Part shown: piece after piece, positions 8,481 to 17,138 of the stretch
Numbering within the stretch: the first letter of the stretch is position 1
How the letters are laid out: each line of letters opens with the position of its first letter
NCBI GenBank assembly: GCA_963790965.1
Contig: CAWBQO010000003.1
Location: forward strand, 1,243,511 to 1,307,510
Length of the DNA: 64,000 bases
Direction of reading: 5' to 3'
Source: CAWBQO01 sp963790965
GTDB lineage: Bacteria > Bacteroidota > Rhodothermia > Rhodothermales > DASSAV01
Made by a program: the position numbers and the translations under genes
Notes under the pieces: generated by a model
The model's database searches: none
Seen by the model: only the letters and a program-made list of their open reading frames with translations
What the model was told of the DNA's origin: nothing

Positions 8481-9263
8481 ATGGCACATAAAGAACTCAA
8501 AGCACTCTCGGACTACCACCTCGTCAATCCGGAACAGGATATCCGCGGCTGGAAAGTAGTCGACGAAGCCGGTGCAACCATCGCGCGCGTGGACGAACTC
8601 CTCGTGAGCACCGACACCGAACTGGTCGAGGTCGTCCGCCTGGACAACGGGGCGGAATACGCCGTGAAGGACATCTCTCTCGGAGATAGGCTCGTCTATT
8701 TGAAGGGCGCTTCCGGCCCAAAGACGGGATCCGGAGAGGTTGTCAAGACCTACCATGACACGCGGATACAGCGCCGCGAAGTGGGCGGCGCGGAAAGGAA
8801 CAGAGGCGCAGGTCTCGCCGACCGCACCGGGTCTTCTGCGGGTCCGACTTCCGTCGCCAATACGGGCGAGACGCTGGCAGGCACCGCCGGAACAACGGGC
8901 AACACTACCGGCACGAAGCCGATCCTTGGTTCAACGCGCCACGAGGTCGCCACCTCGCCTACGGTGCCCACAGGATACAACGAGTACCACAACGACTTCC
9001 TTTCGCACTACGACACCACCTACGGCGCGCGCGAAGGAAGTCGAGGCAGCGAAGGTTTTAGCGGGTACGATTCCGCTTACCGATATGGCTATAGCGCCGG
9101 TATCGACAGCCGCTATGAAAGCCGCGACTATGACGATGCCGAAAAGGACATCCGTCGTGATTATGAGCGCGAGCATGGCAGTGGCACCTGGGAAGGCGTG
9201 AAAGATGCCGTTCGCTTCGGCTTTGATCGCGGGCGCGGCCACATCGGAACGCGGCACAGTTGA
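8481..9263 (+). CDS. PRC-barrel protein with shared C-terminal domain (copy 2)
   Basis: A 260-residue paralogue of the preceding PRC-barrel protein. The PRC-barrel (residues about 8-80: NPEQDIRGWKVVDEAGATIA, RVDELLVSTDTELVEVVRLD) is close to copy 1. A glycine/threonine-rich linker of about 60 residues (GTAGTTGNTTGTKP) is inserted before the C-terminal domain (YHNDFLSHYDTTYG, YDSAYRYGYSAGI, RDYDDAEKDIRRDYEREHG, WEGVKDAVRFGFDRGRG). ATG 8481 follows a terminator by 38 bp, so it may have its own promoter. The open frame extends upstream to 8430 through the hairpin, which argues against the longer start. Confidence 0.87.
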   Translation: MAHKELKALSDYHLVNPEQDIRGWKVVDEAGATIARVDELLVSTDTELVEVVRLDNGAEYAVKDISLGDRLVYLKGASGPKTGSGEVVKTYHDTRIQRREVGGAERNRGAGLADRTGSSAGPTSVANTGETLAGTAGTTGNTTGTKPILGSTRHEVATSPTVPTGYNEYHNDFLSHYDTTYGAREGSRGSEGFSGYDSAYRYGYSAGIDSRYESRDYDDAEKDIRRDYEREHGSGTWEGVKDAVRFGFDRGRGHIGTRHS

Positions 9264-9286
9264 GTCGCGACGAGCGCCAACCAAAG

Positions 9287-9326
9287 GGGCAGGTGTGCAA
9301 GCGGCGCGCCTGCCCTTTGCCTTTTA
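9287..9326. terminator. Terminator between stress cluster and glycosidase operon
   Basis: A 12-bp stem (GGGCAGGTGTGC against GCGCGCCTGCCC, two G-T pairs) with a 5-nt loop, followed by TTTGCCTTTTAT. It lies between convergent 3' ends and could serve both. Confidence 0.75.
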
Positions 9327-9334
9327 TAGCCGAA

Positions 9335-11902
9335 CTACTCTCTTCGGACCCGAACGCTGCTCACCGTAGCCGTCCCGGCGGACGCTGCGAACCGCACCTG
9401 AAGCCCTTCGTCATCTGACACAAACACCTTCGCGCGGCGCGTCACGACTCGATACCGGCCAGAGGTTGCGGCAAGATCAATGTCGCTGAAGAGGGGCGAC
9501 CCGTTGGCCGTGACGCTGAACACGCGCTCTCCCGGTGCGCGATCATCGAGTTCGACGAGGCCGACTTCAACTTCGTACGCTCCGGCAGGTACGTCGAACC
9601 GGTAGACAGATGCCGAGTCGCGCGCGGCTTGAAAAAGCGGATCAACCGACGTGCCGTACAGCCGGTGATGCGAGAGACGCCCCTTGCCGCCCTCGTAGCC
9701 CCACCTTGCACCGGGCGCGTAGGTCTGATCGGCCTGCCATACGGTGCCGTCTGCGCCGATGACTTCGTACGTCCCTCCAGCGTTGACGGCAATGGTGCCC
9801 GTAGACACATCGTTCTCCGCAAAGGCATCATCGGATAAAAAGACGTGACTTATATCTGCGGCTGGTTCGCCCGAACGTGTGCCCCGCGCCTCGATCAAGT
9901 TGCTACCGGGCTGCAGTTGGATATGAAAGACGGCATTGCTGTTGACGACCGGCTGCTCGCCCGCCGGACGCCCATTGAGCGTCAGAGTTACCTGATCGGT
10001 GTTGGCGTAGACTTTCAAGGGGAAGGGCTTGCTACCGGCGGTTCGGCTCCAGTCGCGCGCTATGTGGATCTCGGGACGATCTAAGAGTGAAGCCCGATAG
10101 TAGAACGCGACGTCCTTCGGGGTTCGGTCAAAGAAGTAAAGCCCCTTTTGGTTAATGGCATTCTTAGAGTCCTGCCGCCCGGAGGAGCCGAAATCGAACT
10201 GGTTCCACACCGCACTGCCTGCGAGATAATCCCTCGAAAGCAATTGAGGAAGAGCCGTTTCGTGGAAGAGTTGCCCCCATTCGGTGCTGAAGTCGAACGC
10301 CTCCGGGGCGCGCGAATGGATGCGCTCATCCGTACCGGCGCCGTACTCGCTCACGATGAGCGGCTTGCCGGGGTGGCGGGCATGAACCTGGTCCAGGATG
10401 GGGCCAAGCGTCAAAAAGTCGTTGTAGTACCAGCCGAAGTAGAGGTTCATTCCGAGAATGTCCGCAACGTCCTGAAACCCCGTCCCGTTATCGACTTCCC
10501 CGTGCGATAGGGCAGTCGTCGTGGGGCGGTGCGGGTCCTCTGCTTTGGCGAGGGTGTTCAACTCGGAAGCAAGCGCCACAACCGCCTCTTCATACCCCTC
10601 CGGTTTTGGCCTTGGCTCCACCAGCAGCACCTCGTTCATGTAGCCCCACATGGCTATGGAGGGATGGTTATAGTGCTGCCGAATCATCTCGGTCAACATC
10701 AGCCGACTGTTCTCCCGGAATGCCTCGGACGTGGAGATCTGATTGACGACCGGTATCTCCTCCCACACGAGCAAGCCGAGCCGATCCGCTTCGTCGAGAA
10801 CTGCGGCATCTTGCGGGTAATGTGCCAGCCGAACGAAGTTGAAGCCATTCTCTTTGATGAGGCGCATGTCCAGGCGATGCTGCTCATCCGTGAGCGCATT
10901 ACCGGCTCCCTCCCGGTCCTGATGCCTGTTCGTGCCCGCAAGATAGAGCCGGCGTCCGTTCAGAAGAAATCCTTCCGAGCCGCTCGTCTCAATCCAGCGC
11001 ACGCCAAACGGAACGCGCACCCGGTCAGCTAACCGGTCGCCGTCATAGAGAAGAGTCTCGAGTGTGTACAGGTACGGGTTTGCGGGCGACCAGAGATGCG
11101 GATTCTCTATGACCTGCTCGGCTTCAGCTACGCTTGTCTGACTTTGAAGAGGTACCGGCGACGTGAACCGGCTTACTTCACGCCCATGGGCATCGAGAAT
11201 GCGATGGAGGACGCGGGCAGCTGCCTGAGCGCCATCCTCTTCCACAATACGGCTCCGCACGCGAACGGTAGCGCGCTCGCGCGACGCCTGCGGTGTGTCG
11301 ATGTACACACCCGGAGAGGCATGATCGAGGACGTCGAAATGCAGTGGTGCCGTGGCGAGGAGCCAAACGTCTCGGTAGATGCCGCCGTAGAAGGTGAAGT
11401 CGGCGTTGAGCGGCGGCACGTCCGGGTCGTGACGATTGTCCACGGCCACGAGCAGCCGATTCGGCTCGCCTGCGCGTACGAGATCCGTTATGTCGAACGC
11501 GAAGGCCGTATAGCCGCCCACGTGCCGCCCGGCCTCTTGGCCGTTCACATACACGGACGCCTTTTGGTTGACTCCTTCGAAGTGCAGAAAAAGCCTTTTG
11601 CCGGCGAGCGCCTCCTCGATCACGAAGTCCTTTCGGTACAACCCTACGCCTCTGCGGTACCCCTCCTCCTTATCGAAGGCATCTTCCGCATTCCACGTGT
11701 GGGGCAGATCGACCCGCGTCCAGTCCCCAATAGCTGCCGCGGCGGGAAGCGCCTCGTCTACGCCGCCCTCCCGGTAGAGCCAGCCTTCATTGAGCGTGCG
11801 CCGGAGGCGAGGCGAACTGGACGCGCCCGGCTCTTGGGCATCCGCTTCAGCACCCACCGTCAGGAAGGCAAAACACAGGAGATAAGCAGTCAGACGGCGC
11901 AT
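9335..11902 (-). CDS. Exported GH2 beta-galactosidase-type glycosidase with C-terminal malectin domain
   Basis: An 855-residue secreted glycoside hydrolase family 2 enzyme. After a signal peptide (MRRLTAYLLCFAFLTV...ADA) come the sugar-binding jelly-roll (LPHTWNAED, YRKDFVI), an Ig-like domain, and the TIM barrel. The acid/base Glu is in GYMNEVLL near residue 423 and the nucleophile Glu in VSEYGAG near residue 518. Residues about 700-850 (IAVNAGGTYEVIGADGTVW, GTSVDPLFQAAR, YRFDVPAGAYEVEVGLVEL) fit a malectin/CBM57 carbohydrate-binding domain. ATG 11902 lies 8 bp after the GH3 stop codon, so the two are one operon. The longer open frame (to 11998) would overlap the GH3 gene and bury the signal peptide. 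Galactosidase versus glucuronidase activity is not decided by sequence alone. Confidence 0.9.
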   Translation of the reverse strand: MRRLTAYLLCFAFLTVGAEADAQEPGASSSPRLRRTLNEGWLYREGGVDEALPAAAAIGDWTRVDLPHTWNAEDAFDKEEGYRRGVGLYRKDFVIEEALAGKRLFLHFEGVNQKASVYVNGQEAGRHVGGYTAFAFDITDLVRAGEPNRLLVAVDNRHDPDVPPLNADFTFYGGIYRDVWLLATAPLHFDVLDHASPGVYIDTPQASRERATVRVRSRIVEEDGAQAAARVLHRILDAHGREVSRFTSPVPLQSQTSVAEAEQVIENPHLWSPANPYLYTLETLLYDGDRLADRVRVPFGVRWIETSGSEGFLLNGRRLYLAGTNRHQDREGAGNALTDEQHRLDMRLIKENGFNFVRLAHYPQDAAVLDEADRLGLLVWEEIPVVNQISTSEAFRENSRLMLTEMIRQHYNHPSIAMWGYMNEVLLVEPRPKPEGYEEAVVALASELNTLAKAEDPHRPTTTALSHGEVDNGTGFQDVADILGMNLYFGWYYNDFLTLGPILDQVHARHPGKPLIVSEYGAGTDERIHSRAPEAFDFSTEWGQLFHETALPQLLSRDYLAGSAVWNQFDFGSSGRQDSKNAINQKGLYFFDRTPKDVAFYYRASLLDRPEIHIARDWSRTAGSKPFPLKVYANTDQVTLTLNGRPAGEQPVVNSNAVFHIQLQPGSNLIEARGTRSGEPAADISHVFLSDDAFAENDVSTGTIAVNAGGTYEVIGADGTVWQADQTYAPGARWGYEGGKGRLSHHRLYGTSVDPLFQAARDSASVYRFDVPAGAYEVEVGLVELDDRAPGERVFSVTANGSPLFSDIDLAATSGRYRVVTRRAKVFVSDDEGLQVRFAASAGTATVSSVRVRRE

Positions 11903-11910
11903 CGGCTTGC

Positions 11911-14187
11911 CTACTCCATTAACCGGAAACGCAGCGCCTGAACATCCGCCGAACTGCCTCCCACCATCGCCTTGAAGTATCCTGGTTCTGTCATCCACTT
12001 CATGCCGGGACCGTAGTAGGCGAGGTCTTCGGGTGTAAGGGTAAACGTCACGGTCTCAGACGCTCCGGGCGCAAGCGCCAACCGCTGGAATCCGCGCAGT
12101 TCCTGGACGGGGCGGGTGATGCTCGCCACTTCATCCTGCACGTAGAACTGCACGACTTCAGCGCCCTCCCGCGCGCCGGTGTTCGTGACCCGCACCGAGG
12201 CGGTCACACTCCCGTTCGGCAGCATGAGAGAATCAGAGAGACGGAAATTGTCGTACCGGAAGCTGGTATAAGAAAGCCCGTGCCCGAAGGGATAGAGCGG
12301 CGTCCACGGCGAATCGAGATACTTCGACGTGTACTTATTGTTGGCATCGGCGGGCCGGCCGGTGTTCTTGTGGTTGTAATAGATCGGCACCTGGCCGACA
12401 GTTCGCGGGAACGTGATCGGCAGCTTACCGCTTGGATTCACGTCTCCAAAAAGGACATCTGCCACGGCGTGCCCGGCCTCGACGCCCAAGTACCAGGTCT
12501 CCAAAATAGCGGGAGCCGTTTCGTCGAGACGGCTTACGCTGAGCGGCCTTCCGTTTACGAGCACCGCCACGACGGGCTTACCCGCGCCGAGCACCGCGTC
12601 GGCGAGCGCTTGCTGAACGCCCGGCAAGTCGATGTTCGTTCGATTATTCGCCTCCGCGCTCATTTCCTGGTGTTCGCCGAGAACGAGAACCACGGCGTCC
12701 GCGGAACGCGCGGCTCTGAGAGCTTCGCCAAAGCCGCTGCTGTCCATCTCCGTCACGCCGGCACCCCGCGCGAACACCACCTCCGTTTGCGAACCGACGC
12801 TTTCGCGAATGCCCTGTAGAATGGTGACGGCATCTTCAGCGCGCCCTGCTGCGGCCCAGTTGCCGAGCATGTCTCTCGGGGAGTCCGCGAGTGCCCCTAT
12901 GACTGCGATGCGGCCGAGGGACGATGATAGCGGCAGCGCGCCGCCTTCATTCTTGAGCAAAACGATTGATTTCTGCGCCATTGTTCTCGCGGCGCGGCGG
13001 TTGGCGTCCGTGAGGGTCTCGCGCTTCTCGCGCGCTGCGTCGCTGTAGCGGTAGGGATCTGCGAAGAGGCCGAGCTTGTACTTCGCCCGCAGCACGCGCC
13101 GAACGGCCTCGTCCACATCCTTCGTAGAGAGCCGCCCCTGCCGCACAGCCTCGGGAAGATCGTTCAGGTAAATGGCGCTAACCATGTCCACATCCACGCC
13201 CGCTTCGAGAGCCTTAACACCCGCCTCCTCCGGCGTGGCCGCGATGCCGTGGGGCATGAGTTCCATGACGCCCGTATAATCGCTCACCACCAGGCCGTCG
13301 AAGCCCCATCGGTCCCGCAGGACCCCGTCGATGAGCGTTTCGTTGGCGTGCATCGGCACGCCGCCGACTTCGTTGAAAGAAGCCATAATAGAGCCTACGC
13401 CCGCATCAACGGCCGCTTTGAAGGGGGGCAAGTATGTTTCCCACAGCGTCCTTTCCGAAATGTCGGCCACGTTGTAGTCGCGCCCGCCCTCGGCGGCTCC
13501 ATAGGCGACGAAATGCTTCGCCGTAGCAAGCATGGTTGTGGGGTCCGCAAGGTCTCGGCCCTGAAAGCCCCGCACGCGCGCTTCGGCGACGCGGCTCCCA
13601 AGGAAAGGGTCCTCCCCCGCCCCTTCCACGACTCGCCCCCAGCGGGGATCTCGCGCCACATCGACCATGGGAGCGAAGGTCCAGTGGAGTCCGGCCGCCG
13701 CGCCTTCCCGCGCAGCTACGCGTGCAGCGTCCTCCATAGCTTGAAGGTCGAAGGAAGCGGCCTCTGCCAGCGGAACCGGGAAGATTGTCCGGAAGCCGTG
13801 GATTACGTCGTGAGAGAAGAGGAGTGGAATGCCGAGCCGAGACTGCTCGACGGCGACCTTCTGCATTCGCTTCGTGTACTCCGCTCCGTAGATGCCGAGA
13901 AATGAGCCGACCTGACCGGCGCGGATCTGCGCCTCACCGCCTTCCAGCACCTCCGGGCCGGTGTTGCCCCAGCGGCCACGATACTGCGTAAGCTGTCCAA
14001 GTTTTTCATCGAGCGTCATCTCGCTGAGAAGGGAATCGACGAACGTCTCCATGCGACTGTCCGGCGACTCGCGCACGGCGGCCTTGCCGCTCAGCACCCG
14101 AACCTCGATGCCCTGCGCCGAGGTGGATGAAAGCGGAAGAACCGCAAAGAGAAGAAGGGCAAGGAGTAAAACGCGGTGGCTCTTCAT
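11911..14187 (-). CDS. bglX: Exported GH3 beta-glucosidase (BglX type)
   Basis: A 758-residue periplasmic or secreted beta-glucosidase/xylosidase of glycoside hydrolase family 3. Signal peptide MKSHRVLLLALLLFAVLPL...SAQG. The N-terminal TIM barrel holds GAAEGGRDYN and the nucleophile Asp in DGLVVSDYTGVME near residue 303. The alpha/beta sandwich follows (KSIVLLKNEGGALPL, VLGEHQEMSAEA), and a fibronectin-III-like C-terminal domain (VTNTGAREGAEVVQFYV) ends it. Length and domain order match BglX. First gene of the GH3-GH2 operon and directly downstream of an operator-bearing promoter. It releases terminal beta-linked sugars, complementing the GH2 enzyme. Confidence 0.94.
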   Translation of the reverse strand: MKSHRVLLLALLLFAVLPLSSTSAQGIEVRVLSGKAAVRESPDSRMETFVDSLLSEMTLDEKLGQLTQYRGRWGNTGPEVLEGGEAQIRAGQVGSFLGIYGAEYTKRMQKVAVEQSRLGIPLLFSHDVIHGFRTIFPVPLAEAASFDLQAMEDAARVAAREGAAAGLHWTFAPMVDVARDPRWGRVVEGAGEDPFLGSRVAEARVRGFQGRDLADPTTMLATAKHFVAYGAAEGGRDYNVADISERTLWETYLPPFKAAVDAGVGSIMASFNEVGGVPMHANETLIDGVLRDRWGFDGLVVSDYTGVMELMPHGIAATPEEAGVKALEAGVDVDMVSAIYLNDLPEAVRQGRLSTKDVDEAVRRVLRAKYKLGLFADPYRYSDAAREKRETLTDANRRAARTMAQKSIVLLKNEGGALPLSSSLGRIAVIGALADSPRDMLGNWAAAGRAEDAVTILQGIRESVGSQTEVVFARGAGVTEMDSSGFGEALRAARSADAVVLVLGEHQEMSAEANNRTNIDLPGVQQALADAVLGAGKPVVAVLVNGRPLSVSRLDETAPAILETWYLGVEAGHAVADVLFGDVNPSGKLPITFPRTVGQVPIYYNHKNTGRPADANNKYTSKYLDSPWTPLYPFGHGLSYTSFRYDNFRLSDSLMLPNGSVTASVRVTNTGAREGAEVVQFYVQDEVASITRPVQELRGFQRLALAPGASETVTFTLTPEDLAYYGPGMKWMTEPGYFKAMVGGSSADVQALRFRLME

Positions 14188-14242
14188 AGCGACGGTGGAG
14201 ACAAATAGCGGAAGCGCGCCTCCCGGGGCGCGCGCGGGTTGA

Positions 14243-14256
14243 TGTAAACGTTTACA
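14243..14256. promoter_or_regulatory. LacI/GalR-type operator palindrome
   Basis: TGTAAACGTTTACA is a perfect 14-bp palindrome with the central CG typical of LacI/GalR-family operators. It begins at the last base of the -10 box of the promoter reading into the GH3-GH2 operon, so a bound repressor would block transcription. No LacI-family gene lies in this window; the regulator is elsewhere. Confidence 0.75.
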
Positions 14257-14284
14257 GTATACTATGGAATCCAGTCTCCGGCAA
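14256..14284 (-). promoter_or_regulatory. Sigma70-like promoter of the GH3-GH2 operon
   Basis: Read on the minus strand: TTGCCG (14279-14284), a 17-bp spacer, then TATACT (14256-14261). Spacing is ideal and the site is about 70 bp upstream of the GH3 start codon. Overlap with the adjacent operator supports the assignment. Confidence 0.65.
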
Positions 14285-14475
14285 GCGAAACCCTTGTGAC
14301 GACGTGCGCTGGTTTGCCTTTGTAGTGGACCGCTGCTCTTTTTGAAAATGGATGCCGGGCGTCAGGCAGAATCCGCGAGCAGCATGTTGCAACTATATTT
14401 TGAGGTATATAACTTTCCACTTGCGAATGGCTGCGACATGCCCGCGTCGCCTTATTACCCCAGATAGTTCTCCCA

Positions 14476-16071
14476 ATGCGAAACAGCTTCTATTTGGCGC
14501 TCGCAGCAGTTCTTCTGCTGTCTGCATGTGACGTTATAAATTATCTGCCGTCGGATCCGCAGGAAACGCAAGTGCCGCTCGATTCGCTGCTCGCTGGGGA
14601 CGTGGCAGTGACCATGAACCCGAGCGGCATCGCGCCGCTGACGGCGCTCGCGCAGTTCCAGACGAAGCGGCCCGCGCGGATTCACCTTGAGGTGTTGGGG
14701 CGGGAGCCTCTCATACATGCGTTCCCGGAGGACGCGCGAGCGCATGTGCTTCCAATCCTCGGCCTCTATGCGGGCCGGGAAAACCGGGTGGTACTGCGCA
14801 TCACGGAGGAAGGCGTCGGGTTCGCGCTCGATACGCTCCGGCTACAGCCGCCCGCTTTGCCGGAGAGCCTTCCTGCCATTACGATCAAGACGGCCAACAT
14901 GCAGTCCATGGAGGACGGTTGGACCCTCAGCGAGCTCCACCTTGGAACGAGCGGCATCTACAAGTCGATGCCGTTTATGTTTGACACACACGGCGATATC
15001 CGCTGGTACCTCGACCTTAGCGCTTTCGAGGGCAGCCCTTCTTATGGGGACGTTGTCTGGATGGCACCGCGCCTGGCGAACGGGCATCTTGGACTGGCGT
15101 ATGGCAGCTCCATTTACGAATACGACATGCTGGGGCGAGAAGTGGACCGCTGGGATTTCGAGGGCTACTCCGTCCATCATGACCTTGTTGAAATGCCCAA
15201 CGGGGATTTCCTGATCGGTGCCAATCGGGACGATCTTACCACAGTCGAGGATCACGTTCTTCAGATCGATAGAAGGACGAAAGCGGTTAAACGTGTCTGG
15301 GACCTTCGCCAGATCCTCGATAATGATCGCTTCGACCTTTTCGATTCCGCCTCGGACTGGCTGCATCTCAACTCCGTCTGGTACGACGAACGGTCAGACG
15401 CTCTCGTCATCTCCGGGCGGCAGCAGGGCATCATGAAGGTGTCCATGGATAACGAGCTTATCTGGATCCTGGCACCGCACAGGGGCTGGGGGCCGGCGGG
15501 ACCCGACGAAACGGGACTTCTTACCTCCGACTATCTGCTGACCGCCGTTGATGCCGAAGGCGTTCCTTATCCGCAGTCCGTGCAGGACGGCACCACCAAC
15601 GCCGCCGGCTTCAGCTGGACGTATGGGCAGCATGCAGCCATGTATCTACCAAGCGGCGAACTGCTGGCTTTCGACAACGGCGCGCGGCGCAACTTTCAGA
15701 ACATCTACTCAGCCTACAGCCGCGCAGTCGCGTACCAGATCGACGAAACCAGACGGACGGTGCGGCAGGTCTGGCAATTTGGAATGGAGCGAGGACCCGA
15801 ATTCAGCTCCATGGCCATCAGTGACGTAGACTTTTTGCCGACGACCGGGCACATTCTCGTTGCACCGGGACAGAACAACGAGCCGGATCCTCATGCCTAT
15901 GTAACGGAGGTGACCCGGACCGGTCAGGTCGTCTTCGACGCCCGGATTGCGTTTAAGAATGCGCTATCGAGTGGAGGAACGGGTTGGGGAAAGGTCGACA
16001 TCATCTACCGGTCCGAGCGGATGACGATCTATCCGGCCTCTGAGGCGGAGAGGGCGGTTGCCATATACTGA
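14476..16071 (+). CDS. Arylsulfotransferase (ASST)-family lipoprotein
   Basis: A 531-residue exported lipoprotein (MRNSFYLALAAVLLLSACD, lipobox LSAC). After an N-terminal Ig-like domain comes a beta-propeller of the bacterial aryl-sulfate sulfotransferase family: GDIRWYLDLS, VHHDLVEMPNGDFL, SDWLHLNSVWYD, LVISGRQQGIMKV, YGQHAAMYLPSGELLAFDNG. The His residues in these blades match the positions where ASST enzymes keep catalytic histidines and arginine. ASSTs move sulfate from phenolic sulfates to phenols without PAPS. Whether this copy is active or only shares the fold is not decided. It overlaps the convergent aldo/keto reductase gene by 43 bp. Confidence 0.82.
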   Translation: MRNSFYLALAAVLLLSACDVINYLPSDPQETQVPLDSLLAGDVAVTMNPSGIAPLTALAQFQTKRPARIHLEVLGREPLIHAFPEDARAHVLPILGLYAGRENRVVLRITEEGVGFALDTLRLQPPALPESLPAITIKTANMQSMEDGWTLSELHLGTSGIYKSMPFMFDTHGDIRWYLDLSAFEGSPSYGDVVWMAPRLANGHLGLAYGSSIYEYDMLGREVDRWDFEGYSVHHDLVEMPNGDFLIGANRDDLTTVEDHVLQIDRRTKAVKRVWDLRQILDNDRFDLFDSASDWLHLNSVWYDERSDALVISGRQQGIMKVSMDNELIWILAPHRGWGPAGPDETGLLTSDYLLTAVDAEGVPYPQSVQDGTTNAAGFSWTYGQHAAMYLPSGELLAFDNGARRNFQNIYSAYSRAVAYQIDETRRTVRQVWQFGMERGPEFSSMAISDVDFLPTTGHILVAPGQNNEPDPHAYVTEVTRTGQVVFDARIAFKNALSSGGTGWGKVDIIYRSERMTIYPASEAERAVAIY

Positions 16072-16964
16072 GCACCCACGGCGTTCAGCCGCGCGAGCGC
16101 TTCGGGGGGCAGTTCGAGAGAAGCGGCTTGCATGTTCTCACGGAAATGGGCAACGGAAGAGGTGCCGGGAATCAGCAGGACGTTCGGTGCGCGCTTTAGC
16201 AGCCACGCGAGCGCGACCTGCAGCGGCGATGCGTCCACCGTCGCCGCAACTTCCGAAAGCACCGTGGATTGCAGCGGACTAAAGCCCCCGAGCGGGAAGT
16301 ACGGAACGTACGCAACCCCGTCCTCAGCGAGTTCGTTGATCAGTTCGTCATCATGTCGGTGCGCCAGGTTGTACATATTCTGAACGCTGACAACCTCTAC
16401 CATTCGCCGCGCCTCTTCCACCTGCGTCGCCGTGGCGTTGCTCAAACCGATGTGCCGCACCAGCCCCTGCTCCTGCAAGGTGGCCAGGGCGGACAGCGGC
16501 TCCTCGATTGGGTGTTCACGCGGACCCTGGCCGCTGCCGCCGAAAGTCAGTCGAAGGTAAACGAGATCGAGCACGTCCATGTGCAGGTGGCGGAGATTGT
16601 CATGCACCGCCTGCGTCAGTTCGGACGGAGACATGGCCGCGTTCCAGGACCCGTCCTCGCCGCGCGTAGCGCCGATCTTCGTCGCGATGAGCAGATTGTC
16701 CGAATACGGATGCAGCGCCTCGCAAATGAGCTTGTTCGTGACATAAGGCCCGTAGAAGTCGGCCGTATCGATATGGTCGATGCCCGCATCAACGGCTTCG
16801 CGGAGCACGGCCAGTGCGGCGTCGCGGTCCCGCGGCGGCCCCCAAACGCCCGGACCGGCAAGCTGCATGGCCCCGTATCCCATTCGCTGGACGCGTTTGT
16901 CCGTTCCCGGAAGGGTGAACAGCCCTCCAAGGGCGGATGGATCAATTGAGAGTAGTTGGGGCAT
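16029..16964 (-). CDS. Aldo/keto reductase family oxidoreductase
   Basis: A 311-residue NADPH-dependent TIM-barrel reductase. Conserved catalytic residues appear in HIDTADFYGPYVTN (Asp and Tyr) and LLIATKIG (Lys). A His at the usual fourth position seems replaced, since the strand reads LVYLRLTFGG. The C-terminal cofactor-binding part (LLIPGTSSVAHFRENM) is intact. Most like bacterial AKR of the YdbC/oxidoreductase group; the substrate is unknown. Its 3' end runs 43 bp into the convergent arylsulfotransferase gene, so the two transcripts overlap. Confidence 0.88.
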   Translation of the reverse strand: MPQLLSIDPSALGGLFTLPGTDKRVQRMGYGAMQLAGPGVWGPPRDRDAALAVLREAVDAGIDHIDTADFYGPYVTNKLICEALHPYSDNLLIATKIGATRGEDGSWNAAMSPSELTQAVHDNLRHLHMDVLDLVYLRLTFGGSGQGPREHPIEEPLSALATLQEQGLVRHIGLSNATATQVEEARRMVEVVSVQNMYNLAHRHDDELINELAEDGVAYVPYFPLGGFSPLQSTVLSEVAATVDASPLQVALAWLLKRAPNVLLIPGTSSVAHFRENMQAASLELPPEALARLNAVGAQYMATALSASEAG

Positions 16965-17079
16965 CGACGGTGGAGACGGTGTTCAACAAGAAGAAAAGCG
17001 AAAGCGCGAGTTTTGCCGCGCGCGCTTATGGGCGTTTGAAATGGATTGATCCTCCTTGCCCACCGGAGACGCTATAAAC

Positions 17080-17117
17080 GCGCGAGGCGGGCTGGATTGC
17101 TCCGGCCCGCCTCGCGC
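17080..17117. terminator. Hairpin terminator downstream of pckG
   Basis: A perfect 13-bp stem (GCGCGAGGCGGGC and its complement) with a 12-nt loop, 22 bp beyond the pckG stop codon in the reading direction of that gene. No long T tract follows. Confidence 0.65.
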
Positions 17118-17138
17118 TTCAACCTGTCCACGTCTCCT

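Larger units (their letters stand above)
14188..14475. other. Divergent region between GH3 operon and arylsulfotransferase-like gene
   Basis: Contains the GH operon promoter and operator on the left. On the right an AT-rich stretch (14385-14420) has a possible TTGCAA-17-TAACTT promoter toward the sulfotransferase-like gene; this second promoter is weakly supported. Confidence 0.35.
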
